Shown here: positions 1-6,992 of the stretch, piece after piece
Layout: the number at the start of each line of letters is the position of its first letter
How positions within the stretch are numbered: the first letter of the stretch is position 1
From: Chloracidobacterium sp. UBA7659
Lineage (GTDB): Bacteria; Acidobacteriota; Blastocatellia; Pyrinomonadales; Pyrinomonadaceae
Assembly (NCBI GenBank): GCA_002483395.1
Contig: DLHV01000119.1
Span: 1-6,992, forward strand
Length of the DNA: 6,992 nt
Direction of reading: 5' to 3'
Notes under the pieces: model-generated
Databases searched by the model: none
Told to the model about the DNA's origin: nothing
What the model saw: the letters and a program-made list of their open reading frames with translations, nothing else
Translations under genes and position numbers: made by a program

Positions 1-76
1 ACTGAGTTTTGAATAACTGCGCCGTGTTATAAAAGTTTTTCGCCAATTCTTGCGGGAACGTGTTAATATAGCGATT

Positions 77-466
77 ATGGCATACGCACCGATCGCGCTT
101 TCGCGCAGACATGTCCTCGGCGAATACTATTCACGCTGTGATGCAATTGAGAGCGTCCCGGTTTATCTTGACGCCCCCGGCGGCGAGTTGCTCGGGCAGG
201 TTGACGAAAGCATGGGCAAATATGCCGATGCGTTTTTGTTCCATCTTTCCGAAGATCTCTGCAAGAAGCTTTCGGCTGGGCATTTTACGTGCTCTTTTGA
301 TTTTGAAAAGGTCGAGGACACGGACGGTGCGACCAAACGGCGCATCAAGCTCAACTCGATAACGCTCATTCCACGCAAGGCTTATGCAAAGCCTCTGCCG
401 AAACGCAGCGACGGGCATGCGGCGGAAGCGGCAAATGCCGAGGCACAGGCCGCAACCTCTAAGTAA
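77..466 (+). CDS. Hypothetical protein of about 129 residues, family not recognised
   Basis: I do not recognise this protein. The open frame also allows a TTG start at 50; I chose the ATG at 77 (protein starts MAYAPIALSRRHVLGEYY) because ATG is the commoner start, but neither has a convincing Shine-Dalgarno sequence. The frame is closed upstream by a TAA at 14-16, so the gene is not a fragment running in from the left. The body mixes short hydrophobic and charged stretches (for example VPVYLDAPGGELLG and DAFLFHLSEDLCKKL), which suggests a soluble alpha/beta fold. There is no signal peptide and no membrane segment. The last 25 or so residues are rich in Ala, Lys and Glu and look disordered. 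Base composition and codon use resemble the ilv genes downstream. It is separated from ilvB by 256 bases with a repeat and a promoter, so it is probably not part of that operon. Confidence is high that it is coding, and nil for function. Confidence 0.7.
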   Translation: MAYAPIALSRRHVLGEYYSRCDAIESVPVYLDAPGGELLGQVDESMGKYADAFLFHLSEDLCKKLSAGHFTCSFDFEKVEDTDGATKRRIKLNSITLIPRKAYAKPLPKRSDGHAAEAANAEAQAATSK

Positions 467-477
467 GAGACGAGAAA

Positions 478-553
478 CCACCCGTCCGCCGACCACCCCG
501 GAACCACCCCGTCAGCCGAAGCGGCTGCCACCCCTCCTAAGACAGGGGGGGAG
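478..553. repeat. REP-like intergenic repeat with two hairpins
   Basis: The stretch just after the first gene has four CCACCC motifs (starting near 478, 493, 503 and 528) and two adjacent hairpins. The first has a 6-bp perfect stem, CAGCCG (513-518) with CGGCTG (522-527), and a 3-base loop. The second has an 8-bp stem, CCCCTCCT (531-538) with AGGGGGGG (544-551), with one G-T wobble and a 5-base loop. No T-run follows on the + strand, so it is a poor rho-independent terminator for the first gene. The composition differs from the AT-rich promoter region that follows. I infer a dispersed palindromic repeat; proof needs other copies in the genome. Confidence 0.55.
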
Positions 554-581
554 CCACGAGTAGTTCGTTTCAAAAAAAGGC

Positions 582-610
582 TTTACAAACGCGAAAACAT
601 TGCTTATAGT
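582..610 (+). promoter_or_regulatory. Predicted sigma70-type promoter for the ilv cluster
   Basis: TTTACA at 582-587 and TATAGT at 605-610 are separated by exactly 17 bases. Each box has one mismatch to the bacterial consensus (TTGACA and TATAAT). Transcription would start near 616-618, giving an untranslated leader of about 105 bases before ilvB. It lies in the AT-rich part of the longest gap in the window and points at the cluster. This is a prediction from sequence only. Confidence 0.55.
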
Positions 611-614
611 AGAC

Positions 615-635
615 ACAACGCCAGTTAGGTGTTGT
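615..635 (+). promoter_or_regulatory. Hairpin at the predicted 5' end of the ilvB leader
   Basis: ACAACGCC (615-622) can pair with GGTGTTGT (628-635), giving an 8-bp stem with one G-U pair around the loop AGTTA. It falls where the transcript from the 582-610 promoter would begin. The rest of the leader (636-722) is AT-rich up to about 700. I see no T-box features, no run of Ile, Leu or Val codons after a good start codon, and no terminator, so classical attenuation is not supported. A role in mRNA stability or operator binding is only a possibility. Confidence 0.35.
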
Positions 636-722
636 TATATTCAGCCCGAAAACATAACTTTTTGTGATATCGAATTTTTACTTTATTAGCATTATCGTAA
701 TCGTGCGGGACGCGCGTAGCGG

Positions 723-2579
723 ATGATGTCTAAACTGAAGACGATTCAGAAAAAGGCTGTCATCCGAAAGGAAGGCGGCCTTTTCGATTTTAGCGGAACA
801 GAGATTATGCGAGACGCAGCGTCAGTAACAGCGGCAGGCGAGGACACGACGGGTTCATCGGAAGACACAGCCGATAAGCCGATGCGCGGTGCCGAGATAC
901 TTGTACGCGGTTTGATAAGGAATGGCGTCGATAAGATCTTCGGTTTGCCGGGCGGAGCGGTCTTGCATATTTACGATGAGCTCTGGCGGTTTCGCGATGA
1001 GATCACGCATTATCTGGTCCGGCATGAACAGGGAGCCGTCCACGCCGCCGAAGGATATGCTCGGGCGACCGGAAAGGTCGGTGCGGCTTTGGTAACATCG
1101 GGGCCTGGAGCGACGAATGCAATAACGGGTATCGCGACGGCTTACATGGATTCGATCCCGCTGGTCGTTATCACGGGGCAGGTGCCGCTGCCGGTGATCG
1201 GGACCGACGCATTTCAGGAGGTCGATACGTTCGGGCTGACGCTGCCGATCGTAAAACATAGCTATCTGGTCAGAGATGTTCGCGACCTCGCCGCGATCAT
1301 CGATGAGGCGTTTCACATCGCGGCTTCGGGCAAGCCCGGGCCGGTCGTTATCGATGTGCCGAAGGACATCACGGCGCAAATCTGCGAGGAGCCGCGGACG
1401 AAGTTTGCCCGCGTGTTTGCCGATGATGTTCCGCCGGCAGCTGATGAGGCGATTCTCGATACAATCACCGACAGACTGATCAATGCCGAACGGCCAATAT
1501 TTTATGTCGGCGGCGGCATAGTCACATCGGGAGCATCGGACGATCTGATGAAGGTTGTCGAGTTATTGCAGGCACCGGTCACGCCGACACTGATGGGCCT
1601 CGGCGGTTTTCCGACGGCGCATAAGTTGAGCCTCGGGATGCTCGGAATGCACGGGACTTATGCAGCGAATATGGGCGTTTCGGAGGCTGATTTGCTTGTA
1701 GCCGTCGGCGTGCGGTTTGACGATCGCGTGACCGGCAAACTCGCTACGTTTGCGTCGCAGGCGGAGATCATTCACATCGACATCGATCCGTCGAACATCG
1801 GCAAGGTAAAGCAGCCGCACATTTCGCTGGTGTCGGACGCGAAATCAGCCTTGCAGCGGATTGCGACAAAGCTTGAATCACGTGAAGGTGCGGCGCTCAA
1901 CGCAGGCAAAGCGAAACGCGAGGAATGGTGGAAAAAGCTGAGAGCCTGGCTCGATTCGGTGCCGTTTGGTTGTAAATATTCCGAAACCGAAATAAACCCA
2001 CAGCAGGTGATCGAAGAGCTGCACCGCATCACGCAGGGCGTCGCGATAATTGTGACCGACGTCGGGCAGCACCAGATGTGGGCGGCGCAATTTTATCCCT
2101 TTAAACGCTCGCGGCAATGGATCACGAGTGGCGGGCTTGGGACGATGGGATTCGGACTTCCGGCGGCGATGGGCGCGCAGCTTGCCTGCCCGGATAAGAC
2201 GGTCGTGGCGGTTGTCGGCGACGGCGGTTTCCAGATGACGAACCAGGAGATCATTACGGCGATCCAGTACAAAATCCCGCTCAAGGTTTTGATAATGAAC
2301 AATGGCTATCTCGGCATGGTCCGGCAATGGCAGGAGATGTTCTATGACCGTGCGTATTCGGAGGTCGATCTGTCGATCTCGCCGGATTTTGTAAAGCTGG
2401 CCGAGGCATACGGGGCACTCGGGCTGCGGGCAAAAATACCTTCGGAACTGGCTGAAGTTTTGGAAAAAGGGCTGGCTCATGACGGCGTGACGATCATGGA
2501 TATTGTTGTCAGCAAGGAAGAGAACGTATTCCCGATCATTCCGGCGGGGCAGGATACGAGGAATATGATACTCAAATGA
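723..2579 (+). CDS. ilvB: Acetolactate synthase (acetohydroxyacid synthase), large catalytic subunit
   Basis: Joins two pyruvates into 2-acetolactate, or pyruvate and 2-oxobutyrate into 2-aceto-2-hydroxybutyrate. This is the first common step of valine, leucine and isoleucine synthesis, in the cytoplasm with the ilvN product. It uses thiamine diphosphate (TPP), Mg and FAD. The N-terminal TPP-binding domain starts near residue 54 and contains GLPGGAVLHIYDEL and the catalytic glutamate E102 in RHEQGAVHAAEGYARA. The central domain has the GMHG (308-311) and RFDDRVTGK (from 331) motifs of the FAD-binding region. The C-terminal domain has the GDG...NN cofactor motif (G499-D500-G501 to N526-N527), followed by GYLGMVRQWQ, typical of this enzyme rather than other TPP enzymes. 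At 618 residues it is about 50 longer than usual, all of it ahead of the conserved start. An in-frame TAG at 717-719 makes 723 the earliest ATG; M29 (807) and M54 (882) are alternative starts. No start has a strong Shine-Dalgarno. Confidence 0.96.
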   Translation: MMSKLKTIQKKAVIRKEGGLFDFSGTEIMRDAASVTAAGEDTTGSSEDTADKPMRGAEILVRGLIRNGVDKIFGLPGGAVLHIYDELWRFRDEITHYLVRHEQGAVHAAEGYARATGKVGAALVTSGPGATNAITGIATAYMDSIPLVVITGQVPLPVIGTDAFQEVDTFGLTLPIVKHSYLVRDVRDLAAIIDEAFHIAASGKPGPVVIDVPKDITAQICEEPRTKFARVFADDVPPAADEAILDTITDRLINAERPIFYVGGGIVTSGASDDLMKVVELLQAPVTPTLMGLGGFPTAHKLSLGMLGMHGTYAANMGVSEADLLVAVGVRFDDRVTGKLATFASQAEIIHIDIDPSNIGKVKQPHISLVSDAKSALQRIATKLESREGAALNAGKAKREEWWKKLRAWLDSVPFGCKYSETEINPQQVIEELHRITQGVAIIVTDVGQHQMWAAQFYPFKRSRQWITSGGLGTMGFGLPAAMGAQLACPDKTVVAVVGDGGFQMTNQEIITAIQYKIPLKVLIMNNGYLGMVRQWQEMFYDRAYSEVDLSISPDFVKLAEAYGALGLRAKIPSELAEVLEKGLAHDGVTIMDIVVSKEENVFPIIPAGQDTRNMILK

Positions 2580-2590
2580 AGAAGGATCTT

Positions 2591-2680
2591 AACGCAAAGG
2601 CGCCAAGACGCTATGGCTTAAATATGAAAAAACCCGAACTAATTCTCCTTTGCGACTTGGCTACTTTGCGCCTTTGCGTT
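2591..2680. repeat. 90-bp imperfect palindrome between ilvB and ilvN
   Basis: The outer arms AACGCAAAGGCGC (2591-2603) and GCGCCTTTGCGTT (2668-2680) are perfect 13-bp inverted repeats. The inner arms GCCAAGACGC (2602-2611) and GCGACTTGGC (2652-2661) match in 9 of 10 positions, with an extra 8-base segment on the right side. The middle is AT-rich. The element fills nearly the whole 112-base gap and ends 11 bases before the ilvN start codon. It has the shape of a short non-autonomous inverted-repeat element and no coding potential. It could fold in mRNA as a large hairpin between the two subunit genes. Confidence 0.7.
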
Positions 2681-2691
2681 GAAAAAACGAA

Positions 2692-4336
<1,645 letters not shown>

Positions 4337-4394
4337 GACCTACTTTAATTGGTTGATAGCAAACAACTAACAGCTTTTAGCCAAATTATTTCTT

Positions 4395-4398
4395 GAGG
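4395..4398 (+). promoter_or_regulatory. Shine-Dalgarno sequence of the cupin gene
   Basis: TTGAGG, with core GAGG at 4395-4398, lies 5 bases before the ATG at 4404. It is the clearest ribosome-binding site in the window; the ilv and pheA starts lack one as good. It fixes the start of the cupin gene. Confidence 0.6.
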
Positions 4399-4403
4399 CA
4401 TAT

Positions 4404-4778
4404 ATGAAGTTTTACGATCTGAAAGAAGTAGAAACCGATGTTGTGAGTACATCATATCTGAGAAAGGCCGTTTATGGCGACACGCTCGCCGTTGCGCGGC
4501 TCGAGGTGCAAAAAGGCGAGGTGACCGAGACGCATTCGCACGACACTGAAGAGGTGATCTACGTATTGCAGGGAGCGTGGCGTTTTCATCTTCCGGACGG
4601 CGATGTAATAGTTGAAGGCAATCAATTGCTGTGTATTCCGGCCGGCGTCGCCCACTCGTCGGAGGTGCTTGAAGATACCGTTGCGATCGATATCTGTTCG
4701 AAGAATCGACCGGATTGGCAATCGGGGCAGGACAAGGTTTTGCATAGCAATCCGGAACAATTTCTTTGGGGAGTCTGA
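4404..4778 (+). CDS. Small single-domain cupin protein, function unknown
   Basis: A 124-residue protein with one cupin beta-barrel. Cupin motif 1 is visible as HSHDTEEVIYVLQG (44-57), supplying H44, H46 and E50. Motif 2 is GNQLLCIPAGVAHSSE (72-87), supplying H84. These four residues are the classic metal-binding set, so a divalent metal is likely bound. There is no signal peptide or DNA-binding domain, so it looks like a cytoplasmic binding protein or small enzyme (isomerase-, epimerase- or dioxygenase-like); the sequence does not decide which. It sits between ilvC (67 bases upstream) and ilvE (134 bases downstream) on the same strand, so co-expression with branched-chain synthesis is likely, but cupins are not standard members of this pathway. 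A weak hairpin (GTTG/CAAC) is all I see in the gap before it. Confident as a gene and a cupin; the substrate is unknown. Confidence 0.88.
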   Translation: MKFYDLKEVETDVVSTSYLRKAVYGDTLAVARLEVQKGEVTETHSHDTEEVIYVLQGAWRFHLPDGDVIVEGNQLLCIPAGVAHSSEVLEDTVAIDICSKNRPDWQSGQDKVLHSNPEQFLWGV

Positions 4779-4789
4779 GACGGTTTTCG

Positions 4790-4904
4790 GAGTTTTGGAG
4801 AGTTTTTAGAGTGTATAGAGTTCGGCGAGCCATCGCGAATTCGGTGAACTCGATGAGCGTGACGAACTCTATCAACTCCATGAACACTACAAACTCGTTA
4901 AACT
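4790..4904. repeat. Degenerate 9-bp repeat array with inverted arms, between the cupin gene and ilvE
   Basis: The right part (4837-4904) runs in 9-base units built on GAACTC, starting at 4837, 4846, 4855, 4864, 4873, 4882, 4891 and 4900. The left part (4790-4824) carries the reverse-complement motif GAGTT at 9-10 base spacing. The two halves can pair: ATAGAGTTCG (4815-4824) matches CGAACTCTAT (4863-4872) perfectly, with a further GAGT/ACTC (4809-4812 with 4875-4878) outside and CATCG/CGATG (4831-4835 with 4851-4855) inside. It fills almost the entire 134-base gap and ends 8 bases before the ilvE start. It is not a plausible coding sequence. Confidence 0.6.
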
Positions 4905-4912
4905 AAAAAACC

Positions 4913-5851
4913 ATGTCGTTTGAAAACATAGATTGGATTTGGAAGAACGGAGAGATCATTCCGTGGGCGGATGCGACGGTGCATGTTTCGGCGCACGGGC
5001 TGCATTATGGAAGCGGCGTTTTCGAGGGCGTTCGCTGTTATGAGACGGAAACGGGGCCGGCGATATTTCGGCTGCGCGAACATCTCGAGCGGCTTGATGC
5101 ATCGGCGGCGGTTTACAATATCAAGATCCCTTATTCGGTCGAAGCGCTGGAAGATTCGGTTTGCGAGCTGATCACGCGGAACGGGTTTTCGAGTTGCTAT
5201 GTGCGGCCGATCGTCTATATGGGTAGTGCGAGCCTTGGCGTTCACCCCGGCAAATGCCCGGTCGAGGTGGCGATGATGGCGTGGCCGTGGGCAGCCTATC
5301 TTGGGGCCGAAGGTTTAGAAAAGGGCGTGCGGATAACCGTCTCGCCGTGGCGGAAATTTCATTCGAGCATGATGCCGACGACGGCGAAGGCTTGCGGGCA
5401 GTATTTGAATTCGATACTTGCCGTACAAGACGCATTTTCACGCGGGTATGATGAAGCTCTGCTGCTGGACATGCACGGGAGTTTGGCTGAAGGTTCGGGC
5501 GAGAATCTGTTTGTCATCCGCGACGGCAAGATAGTTACGAACAAGGCAGACGATTCGATATTGATGGGCATCACACGCGACTCCGCGATCGAGATCGCGA
5601 AAGAACTGGGTTTTTCGGTCGAGGCCAAATCGCTGGAATTGAATGACCTGCTTGGAGCCGACGAGGCATTCTTCACGGGCACGGCGGCGGAGATCACGCC
5701 GATCCGCGAGGTTGACGGCAAAGTCATCGGTGAAGGAAAGCGAGGGCCGGTGACGAAGCAGATACAAGATACATTTTTTGATGCGGTCGCGGGACGCGAT
5801 GCGCGGTTTAGCAAATGGCTGCACCCCGTCATGCGGACGGTCGCCGCCTGA
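4913..5851 (+). CDS. ilvE: Branched-chain amino acid aminotransferase (PLP fold type IV)
   Basis: Transfers the amino group between glutamate and the 2-oxo acids of valine, leucine and isoleucine, the final step of their synthesis; it is a cytoplasmic, pyridoxal-phosphate enzyme. The N-terminal domain has [20 protein letters not shown] (24-43), the family's substrate-side signature. The PLP lysine is K159 in [15 protein letters not shown]. The cofactor region continues with [21 protein letters not shown], including E193, and with [10 protein letters not shown]159 and E193 fall at the same numbers as in E. coli IlvE, and the 312-residue length is normal (E. coli 309), so the ATG at 4913 is well supported. 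The bases before it are A-rich with no Shine-Dalgarno. IlvE enzymes can also act on phenylpyruvate, which suits pheA directly downstream. A D-amino acid or aminodeoxychorismate-lyase relative is less likely given the FEGVRCY region and the context. Confidence 0.95.
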   Translation: MSFENIDWIWKNGEIIPWADATVHVSAHGLHYGSGVFEGVRCYETETGPAIFRLREHLERLDASAAVYNIKIPYSVEALEDSVCELITRNGFSSCYVRPIVYMGSASLGVHPGKCPVEVAMMAWPWAAYLGAEGLEKGVRITVSPWRKFHSSMMPTTAKACGQYLNSILAVQDAFSRGYDEALLLDMHGSLAEGSGENLFVIRDGKIVTNKADDSILMGITRDSAIEIAKELGFSVEAKSLELNDLLGADEAFFTGTAAEITPIREVDGKVIGEGKRGPVTKQIQDTFFDAVAGRDARFSKWLHPVMRTVAA

Positions 5852-5859
5852 ATAAAACC

Positions 5860-5953
5860 TTGCCCGATGCGGGCAGAAACGCGACCGTCAGGAAGCGTGC
5901 ATCCGTTGTGCGATGCACGCTCGTTCACACTCGCGTTTCCGCCCGTAAGGCAA
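5860..5953. repeat. 94-bp imperfect palindrome between ilvE and pheA
   Basis: Nested inverted arms build one long hairpin. TTGCC (5860-5864) pairs with GGCAA (5949-5953); GCGGGC (5869-5874) with GCCCGT (5941-5946, one wobble); GAAACGCGA (5876-5884) with TCGCGTTTC (5931-5939); and AGCGTGCATC (5894-5903) with GATGCACGCT (5912-5921) around an 8-base loop. A 9-by-9 internal loop separates the last two stems. About 30 base pairs form in total. No T-run follows, so it is not a typical intrinsic terminator. It begins 8 bases after the ilvE stop and ends 13 bases before pheA. It may be a mobile palindromic repeat, and it could tune read-through or mRNA processing. Confidence 0.7.
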
Positions 5954-5966
5954 TCTGGACCGTAAA

Positions 5967-6992
5967 ATGAGTGAGGGAACGATAAACAATCCGAGGGCCG
6001 AGATCGATGCAATTGACAGCGAATTGCTGCGGCTTTTGAATCTGCGGGCGGAGATCGCTCTGCGTGTCGGTGCCGCGAAGACGAGCGTCGACACATCGCT
6101 CTGCGACCCGAACCGCGAACGCGAAGTTCTGGCGCGATTGAGCAGGGAAAACCTCGGTCCGTTTGACGACAAGAGCATCGAAAATATCTTTCAGCGGGTC
6201 ATCGACGAATCGCTGCATCTTCAACAAAAGACCTATCACAAGCCGTCCGGCGAAACCGGCAAAACTGCTGATACCGCTATTCTCACCGGTAAATCGCGTG
6301 TCGCGTTTTTGGGCGAACGCGGGACATTCAGCGAAGAGGCGGCGTTAAGAATCCTCGGCGAAGACTGCGTGACGGTTTCCTTTCCGACATTCGAAGACCT
6401 GTTCAAATCCATCGACCTTGGCAAGGCCGATTACATTCTGACGCCGCTTGAGAACAGCCTTGTTGGCTCGGTCCATCGCTGCTACGACCTGCTATTGAAA
6501 AGCTCGCTGAATATTGTCGCCGAAGTGATCCTGCCTGTTTCGCATTTTCTCGTCGCTTGCCCGGAAGCTGCGTTTGAAACGATCGAAACGGTCGAATCGC
6601 ACCCGGCGGCGTTGGCACAGTGCGAGAGATTTTTTGCGGCTTATCCGCATCTGAAGCGCGTCGCGGCGGACGACACCGCGGGAAGCGTCAAGCGTGCCGT
6701 CGAAAGCGGCGACGTGACGCGGGCCGGGATCGGCGGACAGCGGACGGCCGAGATCTACGGCGGGAAAATTCTGCGTGAGCATATCGAGGACCATGCGGAG
6801 AATTACACGCGGTTTGCTCTTCTGTCGCCCAAGGCGGATGAGACGAATACGGCGGGGAAGATCTCGCTCGTTATCCGTCTGCGTCATCAGCCGGGTGCTC
6901 TGCACAATGCTCTTCGGGCTTTTGTCCGCCGCGGCATCGACCTGCTAAAGATCGAGAGCCGGCCGATAAAAGATTCACCGTCGGAGTTTTAT
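5967..6992 (+). CDS. pheA: Bifunctional chorismate mutase/prephenate dehydratase (P-protein), 3' end cut by the window
   Basis: Turns chorismate into prephenate and then phenylpyruvate, the committed steps to phenylalanine. The frame is open from 5967 to the last base (342 codons, no stop), so only the C-terminus is missing. An AroQ-type mutase domain (about residues 9-87) keeps the catalytic set by alignment with the E. coli P-protein: R10, R27, K38, D47, E51 and a Gln at 86-87. After a linker, the dehydratase domain (about 111-285) shows RVAFLGERGTFSEEAA, TPLENSLVGSV (159-169), ESHPAALAQC and the catalytic TRF motif (T281-R282-F283). A C-terminal ACT domain begins near 296 with GAL (310-312) and ESRP (330-333), the phenylalanine-binding motifs, so feedback inhibition by phenylalanine is predicted. 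I chose the ATG at 5967, which puts the first mutase helix at the usual distance; no strong Shine-Dalgarno is present. It lies 115 bases after ilvE. Confidence 0.95.
   Translation, partial: MSEGTINNPRAEIDAIDSELLRLLNLRAEIALRVGAAKTSVDTSLCDPNREREVLARLSRENLGPFDDKSIENIFQRVIDESLHLQQKTYHKPSGETGKTADTAILTGKSRVAFLGERGTFSEEAALRILGEDCVTVSFPTFEDLFKSIDLGKADYILTPLENSLVGSVHRCYDLLLKSSLNIVAEVILPVSHFLVACPEAAFETIETVESHPAALAQCERFFAAYPHLKRVAADDTAGSVKRAVESGDVTRAGIGGQRTAEIYGGKILREHIEDHAENYTRFALLSPKADETNTAGKISLVIRLRHQPGALHNALRAFVRRGIDLLKIESRPIKDSPSEFY

Noticed and set aside
9..33. Promoter for the first gene (TTGAAT and TATAAA)
   Set aside because: The spacing is only about 13 bases, too short for a normal sigma70 promoter.
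531..551. Intrinsic terminator for the first gene
   Set aside because: The stem is strong but no T-run follows on the + strand, so it is better described as a palindromic repeat.
629..667. Possible attenuator leader peptide in the ilvB leader (GTG start, reading Met-Leu-Leu-Tyr...)
   Set aside because: There is no usable ribosome-binding site, only two Leu codons and no Ile or Val run, and no terminator/antiterminator pair downstream.
1878..2480. 200-codon open frame on the - strand inside ilvB
   Set aside because: It is antisense to a strongly conserved coding region, has an Arg/His-rich composition typical of shadow frames, and shows no recognisable domain.
4353..4381. Internal promoter before the cupin gene (TTGATA, then TTTAGC 17 bases on)
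   Set aside because: The -10 match is poor; the gap is short and the genes are probably co-transcribed.
4345..4887. 180-codon open frame on the - strand across the cupin gene
   Set aside because: It is antisense to the cupin and includes the 9-bp array, whose reading gives a repetitive N-terminus; there is no domain evidence.
5359..6096. 245-codon open frame on the - strand across ilvE, the palindrome and pheA
   Set aside because: It overlaps two well-supported genes and the palindrome; the protein is Ser/Arg rich without recognisable motifs.

Overview
This window carries a branched-chain amino acid (ilv) biosynthesis cluster, all on the + strand, running into a phenylalanine gene that is cut by the right edge. 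In order it holds a small unrecognised gene (77-466), a repeat-bearing and promoter-bearing intergenic region, acetolactate synthase large subunit (ilvB, 723-2579) and small subunit (ilvN, 2692-3240), ketol-acid reductoisomerase (ilvC, 3320-4336), a small cupin protein (4404-4778), branched-chain aminotransferase (ilvE, 4913-5851), and the first 342 codons of a chorismate mutase/prephenate dehydratase (pheA, from 5967).

The genes cover most of a pathway. IlvB/IlvN make acetolactate or acetohydroxybutyrate, IlvC reduces and isomerises these, and IlvE adds the amino group at the end. The dehydratase step (ilvD) and the leucine branch (leuABCD) are not in the window. PheA makes phenylpyruvate, which also needs an aminotransferase, so its place after ilvE makes biochemical sense. 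No gap inside the cluster exceeds about 135 bases and none holds a clear intrinsic terminator, so one transcript from the sigma70-like promoter at 582-610 is plausible but unproven.

The most unusual feature is the spacer DNA. Four of the five gaps from ilvB to pheA, and the gap before ilvB, hold palindromic or inverted-repeat sequences, and each is of a different type. One extends into the ilvN reading frame and appears to have added a tail to the protein. The genes themselves look intact and ordinary, with catalytic residues in place.

The organism cannot be fixed from the sequence alone. Moderate GC content, scarce Shine-Dalgarno sequences, class I KARI, the bifunctional PheA and many small palindromic intergenic repeats would fit an Acidobacteriota-like soil bacterium. 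That is a low-confidence impression, not a match to a known genome. I see no defence system, phage gene, CRISPR array, tRNA or rRNA.
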